The notes under the pieces: model-generated
What the model was told of the DNA's origin: nothing
Database searches by the model: none
The model's input: only the letters and a program-made list of their open reading frames with translations
Made by a program: the position numbers and the translations under genes
Shown here: positions 1 to 9,534 of the stretch, one piece after another
Layout: every line of letters starts with the position of its first letter
Numbering within the stretch: the first letter of the stretch is position 1
Source: Ruminiclostridium sp.
GTDB taxonomy: Bacteria > Bacillota_A > Clostridia > Oscillospirales > Oscillospiraceae
DNA length: 20,586 nt
Direction of reading: 5' to 3'
Assembly (NCBI GenBank): GCA_017521345.1
Contig: JAFXCU010000019.1
Coordinates: 1-20,586, forward strand

Positions 1-2
1 CG

Positions 3-68
3 GACCAGCGCCCCATGGAGGACACCATTCGTCCTGTTGACCACCGGGAAAGGAGGGATGACCGATGA
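3..68 (+). CDS. C-terminal tail of an upstream gene, possibly FtsW/RodA-type
   Basis: An open frame enters from the left edge and ends at TGA 66-68. It encodes a short, charged, arginine- and aspartate-rich tail of 21 residues (ending ERRDDR). The stop overlaps the ATG of the next gene in an ATGA arrangement, so the two are almost certainly cotranscribed and translationally coupled. In Clostridia a short stand-alone penicillin-binding transpeptidase is often preceded by an FtsW/RodA/SpoVE glycosyltransferase, whose cytoplasmic C-terminus is polar like this one. That identity rests only on gene order; the visible residues carry no diagnostic motif. Confidence 0.5.
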   Translation, partial: DQRPMEDTIRPVDHRERRDDR

Positions 69-1396
69 AACGACTGAACCGACGGACTGCCATCACCCTG
101 GTGCTGGTGGCCGGTTTTCTGGCGGGTATCCTGTTCTTCTGCGTCCAGCTCTTCCGAAACGGCAATGACTGGGTGGGCTTCTTCGGCACCACCTACTATG
201 AGTCCGGGGCCATCTATGACAGCAAGGGGGTCAAGCTCTACGACGGTGAGACCGGGGAGTACGCCGAGGACTGGTCCACCCGAGTCTCTACCCTCCACCT
301 GGTGGGCGACCGGAACTTCGGCACCTCTCTGCGGTCCGTCCTGGCCAGCCGCCTGACGGGCTACAACCCCGTCACCGGCACCACCCTGGGCAGCCATGAC
401 GTGACCCTGACGGTGGATGCCTCCCTGAACGCCACGGCCTACAACGCCCTGAACGGACGAAAGGGCGTGGTGGCGGTGTATGACTACCTCACCGGCGACA
501 TCAAGTGCCTGGTGAGCGCCCCCTCCTACGACCCCCTGAACCCGCCCGGTGACATCAACGAGAACCCGGCCTATGAGGGCGTATACCTGAACCGGTTCTT
601 CTCCTCCACCTATACCCCCGGCTCCATCTTCAAGATCGTCACCACAGCGGCGGCCATTGAGGAGAAGAAGGACCTGGATGCCTTCACCTTCACCTGCACC
701 GGGTCCTACCAGATCGGGCCGGATACCATCACCTGCCCCTATGCCCACGGCCAGAACCTGAACATCGACCAGTGCCTGGCCACCTCCTGCAACGGGGCCT
801 ACGCCCAGCTGGCTCTGGAGCTGGGGGGCGACACCCTGGAAAAGTACATGGAGCAGGCGGGGCTCATGGAGTCTTTGGAGATCTGCGACATTCACACCGC
901 TCGGGGCAGCTTTGAGGCGGCCCCCGATGGCTCCTCCTATCTGGGCTGGTCCGGCGTGGGTCAGTACAAGGACCTGGTGAACCCCTGCACCATGCTCTCC
1001 TTCCTGGGAGGCATTGCCAACCGAGGGGTGGCAGTGGTTCCCCAGCTGATCGGTAAGGAGACCCTGTCCGGCTCTGCCGTCCCGGCGGCCTTCCCCGACG
1101 GCACCGACAGCTATAAGATCTACGACGAAGCCACCTGTGCCCGGCTGAAAGAGATGCTCCGGAACAACGTGGTCAGCCAGTACGGCCAGTCCCAGTTCGG
1201 GGAGCTGCCGGTCTGCGCCAAGTCCGGTACTGCCGAAGTGGGCGGGGATAAGCAGCCCCACGCCTGGTTCGTGGGCTTCGTGGACGATGTGAACACCCCC
1301 CTGGCCTTCCTGGTCCTGGTGGAAAATGGCGGCTCCGGTGCCAGCGTGGCCGGCAGCATCGCTGCCCAGGTCCTGGCCCAGGCCGCAGCCAACTGA
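65..1396 (+). CDS. Penicillin-binding protein, stand-alone transpeptidase (FtsI/PBP2-like)
   Basis: This is a membrane-anchored D,D-transpeptidase that would cross-link peptidoglycan on the outer face of the membrane. An N-terminal signal anchor (about residues 10-29) follows a basic start, MKRLNRR. The catalytic triad of motifs is complete: SxxK as S187-I-F-K190, SxN as S241-C-N243, and KTG as K386-S-G388, followed by AWFVGF. At 443 residues it is shorter than typical class B PBPs and lacks most of the N-terminal pedestal and any PASTA domain. The ATG is preceded by AGGAGGGATG and overlaps the upstream stop by 4 nt, which fixes the start and suggests pairing with an FtsW/RodA-type partner. 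A terminator follows directly. It could act in elongation, division or sporulation; the sequence does not decide which. Confidence 0.9.
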   Translation: MKRLNRRTAITLVLVAGFLAGILFFCVQLFRNGNDWVGFFGTTYYESGAIYDSKGVKLYDGETGEYAEDWSTRVSTLHLVGDRNFGTSLRSVLASRLTGYNPVTGTTLGSHDVTLTVDASLNATAYNALNGRKGVVAVYDYLTGDIKCLVSAPSYDPLNPPGDINENPAYEGVYLNRFFSSTYTPGSIFKIVTTAAAIEEKKDLDAFTFTCTGSYQIGPDTITCPYAHGQNLNIDQCLATSCNGAYAQLALELGGDTLEKYMEQAGLMESLEICDIHTARGSFEAAPDGSSYLGWSGVGQYKDLVNPCTMLSFLGGIANRGVAVVPQLIGKETLSGSAVPAAFPDGTDSYKIYDEATCARLKEMLRNNVVSQYGQSQFGELPVCAKSGTAEVGGDKQPHAWFVGFVDDVNTPLAFLVLVENGGSGASVAGSIAAQVLAQAAAN

Positions 1397-1399
1397 CAG

Positions 1400-1435
1400 A
1401 AAAGCTGACCTGTTCAAATAGGTCAGCTTTTTTTT
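1400..1435 (+). terminator. Rho-independent terminator after the PBP gene
   Basis: A perfect 11-bp stem (AAAGCTGACCT at 1401-1411 with AGGTCAGCTTT at 1420-1430) has an 8-nt loop and runs into a T tract. It begins a few bases after the PBP stop codon. Its arm sequence is almost the same as that of the terminator at 1814-1848. Confidence 0.9.
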
Positions 1436-1465
1436 CAAAAAACAAGTGCAATCTGGAAAAAGATG

Positions 1466-1474
1466 TGATATACT
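1466..1474 (+). promoter_or_regulatory. Extended -10 promoter for the zinc-ribbon gene
   Basis: TGA followed by TATACT (1469-1474) fits an extended -10 element. A clear -35 is lacking (GTGCAA at 1446-1451 with a 17-nt spacer). It lies just after the PBP terminator and 44 nt before the proposed ATG. Confidence 0.5.
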
Positions 1475-1517
1475 ACATCCAGAAAATTCCAAACGTGGGC
1501 TGTTGGGGGAATCCTGT

Positions 1518-1814
1518 ATGAAAAATCCAAACCGGATGCGTGGGCGGTTGCGCCTTCTGTTGGCTGTGGTGTCGGCCATTATTGTCCTGCTGACCGTAGT
1601 AACCAACGGGTCCTTCTACATTGTAGGGACCTGCCTGTTGGTGGCCAGCGTTGCGGCCTTTTTTGCTCTGCACGCCATCCTCTGCCGGTGTCCCCACTGC
1701 GGCAGAAGACTTCCCATCTCCGGGGATGAAGCCCACACTTGCCAATACTGCGGTTGTTCCCTGCTCTCATCCCAGGAACGGGGGACCTACAGCGGCCTAT
1801 ACCATCACGAATAA
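1518..1814 (+). CDS. Small two-helix membrane protein with C-terminal zinc ribbon
   Basis: The protein has 98 residues and no family I can name. A basic N-terminus (MKNPNRMRGR) leads into two hydrophobic segments at about residues 11-28 and 33-54. A compact zinc-ribbon follows, with cysteines C58-x-x-C61 and C75-x-x-C78 (C56 and C80 flank them), so the metal-binding part is predicted to be cytoplasmic. The ATG at 1518 was preferred over an in-frame GTG at 1446 because it starts the natural basic/TM N-terminus and has GGGGGA upstream, although that ribosome site is only moderate. It has its own promoter and is isolated between two terminators with nearly the same stem. The function is unknown. 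Confidence 0.7.
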   Translation: MKNPNRMRGRLRLLLAVVSAIIVLLTVVTNGSFYIVGTCLLVASVAAFFALHAILCRCPHCGRRLPISGDEAHTCQYCGCSLLSSQERGTYSGLYHHE

Positions 1815-1848
1815 AAAAGCTGACCTGCTTGGCAGGTCAGCTTTTTTT
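1814..1848. terminator. Bidirectional terminator between convergent genes
   Basis: A 15-bp perfect stem (1814-1828 with 1832-1846) carries A residues on the left and T residues on the right, so it can terminate both the zinc-ribbon gene (plus) and the aldolase operon (minus), whose stop codon lies at 1858. Confidence 0.9.
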
Positions 1849-1857
1849 GTGCTCACG

Positions 1858-2511
1858 TTATTTGATCCCCCATGCAGGGCGCAGGCCCTCCAGGTCCGTT
1901 ACCAGGCTGTTGGGCATCACCCGGTCACAGCCCAGGGTCTTCAGGTGGAGGGTCACCTGGGCCAGCTGTTCCAGGCATTCCATTCGGTAGTGGGCCTGCT
2001 CCATGGTCTCTCCCCAGGTCACGGCCCCGTGGTATTCCAGCAGAAGGGCCCGGTACTCCCGGCAGTAGGGGGCCACGCTGTCGGCCACCGCCTGGGAGCC
2101 GGGGAGGGCGAAGGGGGCCACGGGAACGGGGCCCAGAAAGACCACGGCCTCCTGGATGGTGGGCTTGTCCAGGGGGATGCCGGCGCAGGCGAAGGCCGTG
2201 GCGGCAGGGGGATGGGCGTGGATGACCGCCCGGACATCCGGGTTCTCCCGGTAGATACGCAGGTGCAGCTTGGTCTCCGAGGAGGGCCTGCGGGTGCCTT
2301 CCAGCAAATTCCCCTCCAGGTCCACCTTCACCAGCATCTCCTCGGTCATGGACCCTTTGGAGACCCCGGTGGGGGTGACCCACAGGGCGTTTTCCCCCAC
2401 TCGGACGGAGAGGTTGCCGTCGTTGGCGGCCACCAGTCCCCGCTGGTAGATCTTCCGTCCGGCCTCCAGGATCTCCTGTTTGGCCTGGGAGTCGGTGGGA
2501 TAAACAGCCAT
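1858..2511 (-). CDS. Class II aldolase/adducin family sugar-phosphate aldolase
   Basis: This is a zinc-dependent aldolase of the FucA/RhaD/AraD fold, 217 residues, the normal length for FucA. Visible signatures are GNLS (32-35), TPTG (46-49), the catalytic Glu E79 in SSETKLH, and the zinc ligands H98, H100 (HAHPP) and H161 (EYHG). Each lies six residues after its FucA counterpart (E73, H92, H94, H155). The start lies 3 nt after the mtnA stop, with AAGGAGG inside the end of mtnA, so the two are translated from one mRNA. Pairing with MtnA suggests the substrate is 5-methylthioribulose-1-phosphate or 5-deoxyribulose-1-phosphate, split to dihydroxyacetone phosphate plus an aldehyde (the DHAP shunt). 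Fuculose- or ribulose-phosphate aldolase activity remains possible. Confidence 0.88.
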   Translation of the reverse strand: MAVYPTDSQAKQEILEAGRKIYQRGLVAANDGNLSVRVGENALWVTPTGVSKGSMTEEMLVKVDLEGNLLEGTRRPSSETKLHLRIYRENPDVRAVIHAHPPAATAFACAGIPLDKPTIQEAVVFLGPVPVAPFALPGSQAVADSVAPYCREYRALLLEYHGAVTWGETMEQAHYRMECLEQLAQVTLHLKTLGCDRVMPNSLVTDLEGLRPAWGIK

Positions 2512-2514
2512 GGG

Positions 2515-3582
2515 TCAGCCCTCCTTTTTCTTCCGGCCGAACATGGAGGCCAGATTGACGTCGAAGGGCGGGTAGCAGATGCCTTTTTCCGTGACGATGG
2601 CGGTGATGAGGTCGTGGTCGGTCACGTCAAAGGCGGGGTTGTAGCACTTGACCTCTGGCAGGGCCGAGGGATTCTCGAAGAACTTGGACTTGATCTCCTC
2701 CCCGTCCCGGAGCTCGATGGGGATGTGGTCCCCGTCGGGGCAAGTAAAGTCGATGGTGGAGGAGGGGCCCAGCACATAGAAGGGGATGCCGTAGTGCTTG
2801 GCCAGGATGGCCACACCGGAGGTGCCGATCTTGTTGGCGGTGTCTCCGTTGGCGGCCACCCGGTCGCAGCCCACGAAGCAGGCGTTGATCTTGCCCTCCT
2901 TCATGACAATGCTGGCCATGTTGTCGCAGATGAGGGTGCAGTCCACCCCGGCTCGCTGGAGCTCATAGGTGGTCAGTCGGGCGCCCTGGAGAAGGGGGCG
3001 GGTCTCGTCACACCAGGCGTGGAGGGTGATGCCCTCCTCAGCGGCCAGGAAGAGGGGACCCAGGGCGGTGCCGTACCGAGAAGTGGCCAGAGGACCGGCG
3101 TTGCAATGGGTGAGGATGCCATCCCCGTCCTTCACCAGGGACAGGCCGTGGCGGGAGATGGCGGCACACATATCGATGTCCTCCTGATGAATGGCCAGGG
3201 CGGCCTTCTTCATGGACTCCAGAATGCTGGGGACATCCATGCAGGGCATGGACTCGGCCACCGCCAGCATCCGGTCCAGCATATGCTTCAGGTTTACCGC
3301 CGTGGGACGGGAGGCGTTCAGGTAGGCGTGGATCTTCTCACAGTCCTGGATGAAGTCGAAGTAGAGGTCGGCCTTGGATTGGCTGGCCAGCACATACATG
3401 GCGTAAGCGGCGAAGATACCGATGGCAGGGGCGCCCCGGACTCGCAGGGAGTGGATGGCCTCGTACAGGTCTTCCGCCTGGGAGAGCTCCAGATAGACGG
3501 TCTCGTTGGGCAGACGGCTCTGGTCCAGGATGCGCACGGCCCGGCCGTCCTGGGTCAGGCAGACATTATCGGTATGGATCAT
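2515..3582 (-). CDS. mtnA: S-methyl-5-thioribose-1-phosphate isomerase (MtnA)
   Basis: MtnA isomerises 5-methylthioribose-1-phosphate to 5-methylthioribulose-1-phosphate, and in some organisms the 5-deoxyribose analogue. Counting from the upstream GTG at 3591, the signatures are VRGAPAIGI (51-59), the catalytic cysteine C163 in [29 protein letters not shown] (195-207), the catalytic D243 in [17 protein letters not shown], and [12 protein letters not shown]. The length is the family's usual one and no key residue is missing. Two starts are possible: GTG at 3591 and ATG at 3582. AAGGAT (minus strand, about 3594-3599) is too close to the GTG but about 9 nt from the ATG, so ATG is preferred. It is the first gene of an operon with the aldolase. 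No mtnK, mtnP or mtnN is in view. Confidence 0.93.
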   Translation of the reverse strand: MIHTDNVCLTQDGRAVRILDQSRLPNETVYLELSQAEDLYEAIHSLRVRGAPAIGIFAAYAMYVLASQSKADLYFDFIQDCEKIHAYLNASRPTAVNLKHMLDRMLAVAESMPCMDVPSILESMKKAALAIHQEDIDMCAAISRHGLSLVKDGDGILTHCNAGPLATSRYGTALGPLFLAAEEGITLHAWCDETRPLLQGARLTTYELQRAGVDCTLICDNMASIVMKEGKINACFVGCDRVAANGDTANKIGTSGVAILAKHYGIPFYVLGPSSTIDFTCPDGDHIPIELRDGEEIKSKFFENPSALPEVKCYNPAFDVTDHDLITAIVTEKGICYPPFDVNLASMFGRKKKEG

Positions 3583-3626
3583 GAAACTCACATCCTTATA
3601 TATAAATAGGTATCGGGAATGGTTCT

Positions 3627-3655
3627 ATTGTAACAGGCGGGGGAAGGAAACGCAA
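3627..3655 (-). promoter_or_regulatory. SigA-type promoter of the mtnA-aldolase operon
   Basis: On the minus strand, TTGCGT (3650-3655), a 17-nt spacer and TACAAT (3627-3632) form a good promoter. A TG one base before the -10 makes it an extended -10. The leader to the mtnA ATG would be only about 40 nt. Confidence 0.75.
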
Positions 3656-3961
3656 TGACCGACCGGGTGTCAAGTCATGATAAAAAAGACGAAGGCATTT
3701 GAGAGGAGAAAAAATGCGATTGTGCAAATCGACGAAGGGCGGAATGACCAAATCCGGCGAAAAAACGCATAAAGAAGAAAGGTAAAATGCGAAAAAAAGG
3801 CCGTAAGAAGGGAATTTAGTGAGGATTTTCCCGCAAAAACAAAAAAAGTAAGAAACAAGACGACGGAAGGAGAAGCGAATCCTGCGCAAAGCAAGGGCGA
3901 TTCGCCGGAAACTGCCGGAAATAATTTGTGCAAAAGGTGTATTTCATTTTTGCGGAAATGG
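3656..3961. other. A-rich intergenic stretch with no convincing gene
   Basis: About 300 nt of A/G-rich (plus strand) sequence separates the mtnA promoter from the aminotransferase promoter. Two very short plus-strand frames start after plausible ribosome sites: 23 codons at 3714-3785, after GAGGAG, and 10 codons at 3787-3819. Both are lysine-rich, as expected by chance in this composition, and I do not call them genes. No strong hairpin or repeat was seen. Confidence 0.5.
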
Positions 3962-3970
3962 TGTTATCAT
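3962..3970 (+). promoter_or_regulatory. Extended -10 promoter for the aminotransferase
   Basis: TGT directly before TATCAT (3965-3970) makes an extended -10. The hexamer 17 nt upstream (TTTCAT) is a poor -35, so the extended element would carry recognition. Transcription from about 3977 would give a leader of roughly 135 nt. Confidence 0.55.
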
Positions 3971-3976
3971 ATGCAC

Positions 3977-4095
3977 AAGTTACAGGAGAAACACTCCTGG
4001 ACCTAATGTTCAAAACAGACGGAATTGAGTAGCCGACTGTTTCGAATATCGAACTTGCATTGGTAAGTTCGAGTCCCTTATTTTTTCATATTTTG
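3977..4095 (+). promoter_or_regulatory. Structured 5' leader RNA of the aminotransferase gene
   Basis: Several stems can be drawn: CAGGAG/CTCCTG (3983-3988 with 3994-3999); a 9-bp stem with one A-A mismatch (4013-4022 with 4033-4042, AAACAG-A-CGG against CCG-A-CTGTTT); and CGAACTT/AAGTTCG (4050-4056 with 4065-4071). GGAC (3999-4002) can pair with GTCC (4073-4076) and close the last two hairpins into a three-way junction. TTCGA/TCGAA (4041-4045 with 4049-4053) competes with the third stem. A run of T follows at about 4080-4085. The layout resembles a cis-regulatory RNA, but it matches no riboswitch class I can recognise. Confidence 0.45.
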
Positions 4096-4112
4096 AATGG
4101 GAGGAAATTTTT

Positions 4113-5333
4113 ATGAGACTGAAAGACACTGGTCTGAGCGCTGTTGAACTGAAGGCACAGGTTAAGAAGTACATGATCGAGACCTACGAGCGTATGGACT
4201 TCATTGCTGACTCCGCTGAAGGCGTCTACATGTATGACGAGAACGGCGAAGCTTATCTGGACTTCTACGCTGGTATCGCTGTTAACACCCTGGGTAACTG
4301 CCATCCCGCAGTCGTGAAGGCTGTCCAGGAGCAGACTGCTACCATCATGCACACCTTCAACTACCCCTACACCATTCCTCAGGCAGTCCTGTCCAAGGAA
4401 ATCTGCGAGACCACCGGCATGGACAAGGTCCTGTATCAGAACTCCGGTGCTGAGGCTAACGAAGCAATGATCAAGATGGCTCGTAAGTGGGGCATCGAGA
4501 ACATCGGCCCCGACGCTTGGCACATCATCACTGCTAAGAAGTCCTTCCACGGCCGTACCTTCGGCGCTATGACCGCTACCGGCCAGCCCGACTCCGCTAT
4601 CCAGAAGGGCTTCGGCGACCTGACCCCCGGCTTCACCTATGCTGACTACAACGATCTGGAGTCCTTCAAGGCTGCTTACGTTGAGGGCAAGACCTGCGCT
4701 ATCATGTTCGAGCCTGTTCAGGGCGAGGGCGGCGTGTTCCCCGCAACTCAGGAGTTCATGGAAGGCATCCGTGCATTCTGCGACGAGAAGGGCATCCTGT
4801 TCCTGCTGGACGAAGTCCAGGCTGGTTGGGGCCGCTGCGGCGCATTCATGTGCTATCAGACCTACGGCGTGCAGCCCGACATCGTCTCCATGGCTAAGGC
4901 AATGGGCGGCGGTATGCCCATCGGCGGCATCGCTTGCAACGACAAGGCAGCTTCCGCATTCGGCCCCGGCACCCACGGCTCCACCTACGCTGGTCACCCC
5001 GTCGCTTGCGCTGCTTCTCTGGCAGTCCTGCGCGAGCTGAAGGCTGGCAACTGGGCACAGAACGCTAAGGAAATGGGCGACTACTTCGCACAGGAACTGC
5101 TGAAGATCCCCGGCGTTGTTGCTGAGCGTCATCGCGGCCTGTTCGTCGGCGCTATCCTGGAAGACGGCATCTCCTCCGTCGAAGTCAAGCGCGCTTGCAT
5201 CCGCAACAAGTTCCTGGTCACCGCTATCGGCACCTCCATCATCCGTATGGTTCCTCCTCTGGTCATCACCAAGGAGAACGTCGACAAGGCTTGCGAGCTG
5301 CTGGCTAAGTCCATCGCTGAAGTTAAGGGCTAA
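4113..5333 (+). CDS. Class III PLP aminotransferase (acetylornithine/ornithine/GABA-type)
   Basis: This is a PLP-dependent fold-type I transaminase that moves an omega- or delta-amino group from a diamine or amino acid to 2-oxoglutarate or pyruvate. Motifs are NSGAEANEAMI (110-120), the PLP-ring aspartate D233 in LLDEVQAGWGR, the Schiff-base lysine K262 in SMAKAMGGGMPIG, and GTHGSTYAGHPVA (287-299). At 406 residues it is full length for the ArgD group, which it resembles most. No arginine biosynthesis gene is nearby, so ArgD itself cannot be assumed; ornithine, GABA or beta-alanine are alternatives. The ATG follows GGGAGGAAATTTTT. Codons are strongly biased to GCT, CGT, GTT and AAG, unlike ordinary neighbours, which indicates very high expression. 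It is a single-gene unit with its own promoter, structured leader and strong terminator. Confidence 0.88.
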   Translation: MRLKDTGLSAVELKAQVKKYMIETYERMDFIADSAEGVYMYDENGEAYLDFYAGIAVNTLGNCHPAVVKAVQEQTATIMHTFNYPYTIPQAVLSKEICETTGMDKVLYQNSGAEANEAMIKMARKWGIENIGPDAWHIITAKKSFHGRTFGAMTATGQPDSAIQKGFGDLTPGFTYADYNDLESFKAAYVEGKTCAIMFEPVQGEGGVFPATQEFMEGIRAFCDEKGILFLLDEVQAGWGRCGAFMCYQTYGVQPDIVSMAKAMGGGMPIGGIACNDKAASAFGPGTHGSTYAGHPVACAASLAVLRELKAGNWAQNAKEMGDYFAQELLKIPGVVAERHRGLFVGAILEDGISSVEVKRACIRNKFLVTAIGTSIIRMVPPLVITKENVDKACELLAKSIAEVKG

Positions 5334-5379
5334 TTTACAACCCGCTTAACTAAGGAGTTTACTCCAATCGGCTAGTTCA

Positions 5380-5411
5380 AATCCCCCCACCGTCAGGTGG
5401 GGGGATTTTTT
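5380..5411 (+). terminator. Terminator after the aminotransferase gene
   Basis: A 12-bp perfect stem (AATCCCCCCACC at 5380-5391, loop GTCA, partner 5396-5407) ends in six T residues. Confidence 0.92.
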
Positions 5412-5423
5412 AATGACCCGGAA

Positions 5424-5477
5424 AAGGCTCCCTTGTGCAAAGGGAGCTGGCAGCGCAAAGCGCTGACTGAGGGATTG
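5424..5477. repeat. Double-hairpin interspersed repeat (CTCCCTT/AAGGGAG type)
   Basis: Two adjacent hairpins, GCTCCCTT/AAGGGAGC (5427-5434 with 5440-5447) and CAGCGC/GCGCTG (5451-5456 with 5460-5465), are followed by ACTGAGGGATTG. It lies between two convergent terminators in otherwise unused sequence. From general familiarity I recognise this pattern as a common dispersed repeat in gut Clostridia genomes. It occurs once here, so repetition itself cannot be shown from the window. Confidence 0.55.
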
Positions 5478-5509
5478 CAGCGTTGGGACAAGTACAATGT
5501 GTAGGAATG

Positions 5510-5542
5510 AAAAATCCCCCGGCTCGATGAGCCGGGGGATTT
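5510..5542 (-). terminator. Terminator of the pyruvate carboxylase gene
   Basis: A 14-bp perfect stem (5512-5525 with 5529-5542, loop GAT) is followed on the minus strand by a short T run. It lies 30 nt after the pyc stop codon and converges on the aminotransferase terminator. Confidence 0.88.
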
Positions 5543-5571
5543 GGTTGTATAGGGGGAAGAATGGGTCAGGA

Positions 5572-9036
<3,465 letters not shown>

Positions 9037-9146
9037 AGCGCTGACTCCTTCTCATGAAAATTTGGTTGTGGGGGACCGAAGTCCCAATATTGATCCATCT
9101 GGTCCTTACCGGATGCAGGAACAAACGGTACTCTTTTTCAAAAGTC

Positions 9147-9175
9147 ATTATACACGATAGGAAAATCTCTGGCAA
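9147..9175 (-). promoter_or_regulatory. Strong SigA-type promoter of pyc
   Basis: On the minus strand, TTGCCA (9170-9175), an exact 17-nt spacer and a perfect TATAAT (9147-9152) lie about 110 nt before the pyc ATG. Confidence 0.88.
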
Positions 9176-9432
9176 GAGACGAAAATGGAAGGAAACTTTA
9201 GAAAATGGTTTGCAATTTGATGTAATTTGCCCTGCAAAAAGGGTTTTGTAAAAAGCAAGGGCAGAATTGTCGGTTTTCGAGGGTTTTCCAGGGTTGGTTT
9301 CAAACAATTTTCACAAGAAAAAAACGACAAATTGGCATGAAAAAACGGCAGGTGTAAAGTCACCCAAAAGCCCCCCGGAAAGGTCGGAAAAAATCTGTAA
9401 GTTTGACGAATCAGTTTTTCTGATAGATGGGG
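9176..9432. other. AT-rich gap between divergent pyc and mocR promoters
   Basis: About 260 nt lie between the two -35 elements. No gene with a believable ribosome site was found. The only symmetric element noticed is ATCAG-T5-CTGAT (9410-9424), which ends 8 nt before the mocR -35 and could be an operator, possibly for the regulator itself. This is inference from position only. Confidence 0.35.
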
Positions 9433-9461
9433 TTTACAGGGGGAGAAACAGGGTCTATAAT
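9433..9461 (+). promoter_or_regulatory. SigA-type promoter of the MocR regulator gene
   Basis: TTTACA (9433-9438), a 17-nt spacer and a perfect TATAAT (9456-9461) form a near-consensus promoter about 74 nt upstream of the proposed TTG start. Confidence 0.85.
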
Positions 9462-9534
9462 GGTGCTGACGATGTCGAAAAGATGATTTTGTGCGTTTTT
9501 GCCATGGTCAGATTTACAAAAGGAGAGAACCTCT

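Noticed and set aside
1651..3609. A 652-codon plus-strand open frame across the zinc-ribbon gene, terminator, aldolase and mtnA
   Set aside because: It is antisense to two well-supported genes and reads through a terminator; its composition is that of a shadow frame.
3714..3819. Two tiny lysine-rich frames (23 and 10 codons) after purine-rich ribosome-site-like stretches
   Set aside because: The region is A/G-rich, so such frames and sites arise by chance; there is no further support.
4060..4085. tRNA-like T-loop sequence (AGTTCGAGTCC) upstream of the aminotransferase
   Set aside because: No matching acceptor, D or anticodon arms can be built at tRNA distances, and no CCA; treated as part of the leader RNA.
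4086..5132. A 348-codon minus-strand frame opposite the aminotransferase
   Set aside because: Shadow of a strongly codon-biased gene; no motif and no separate promoter.
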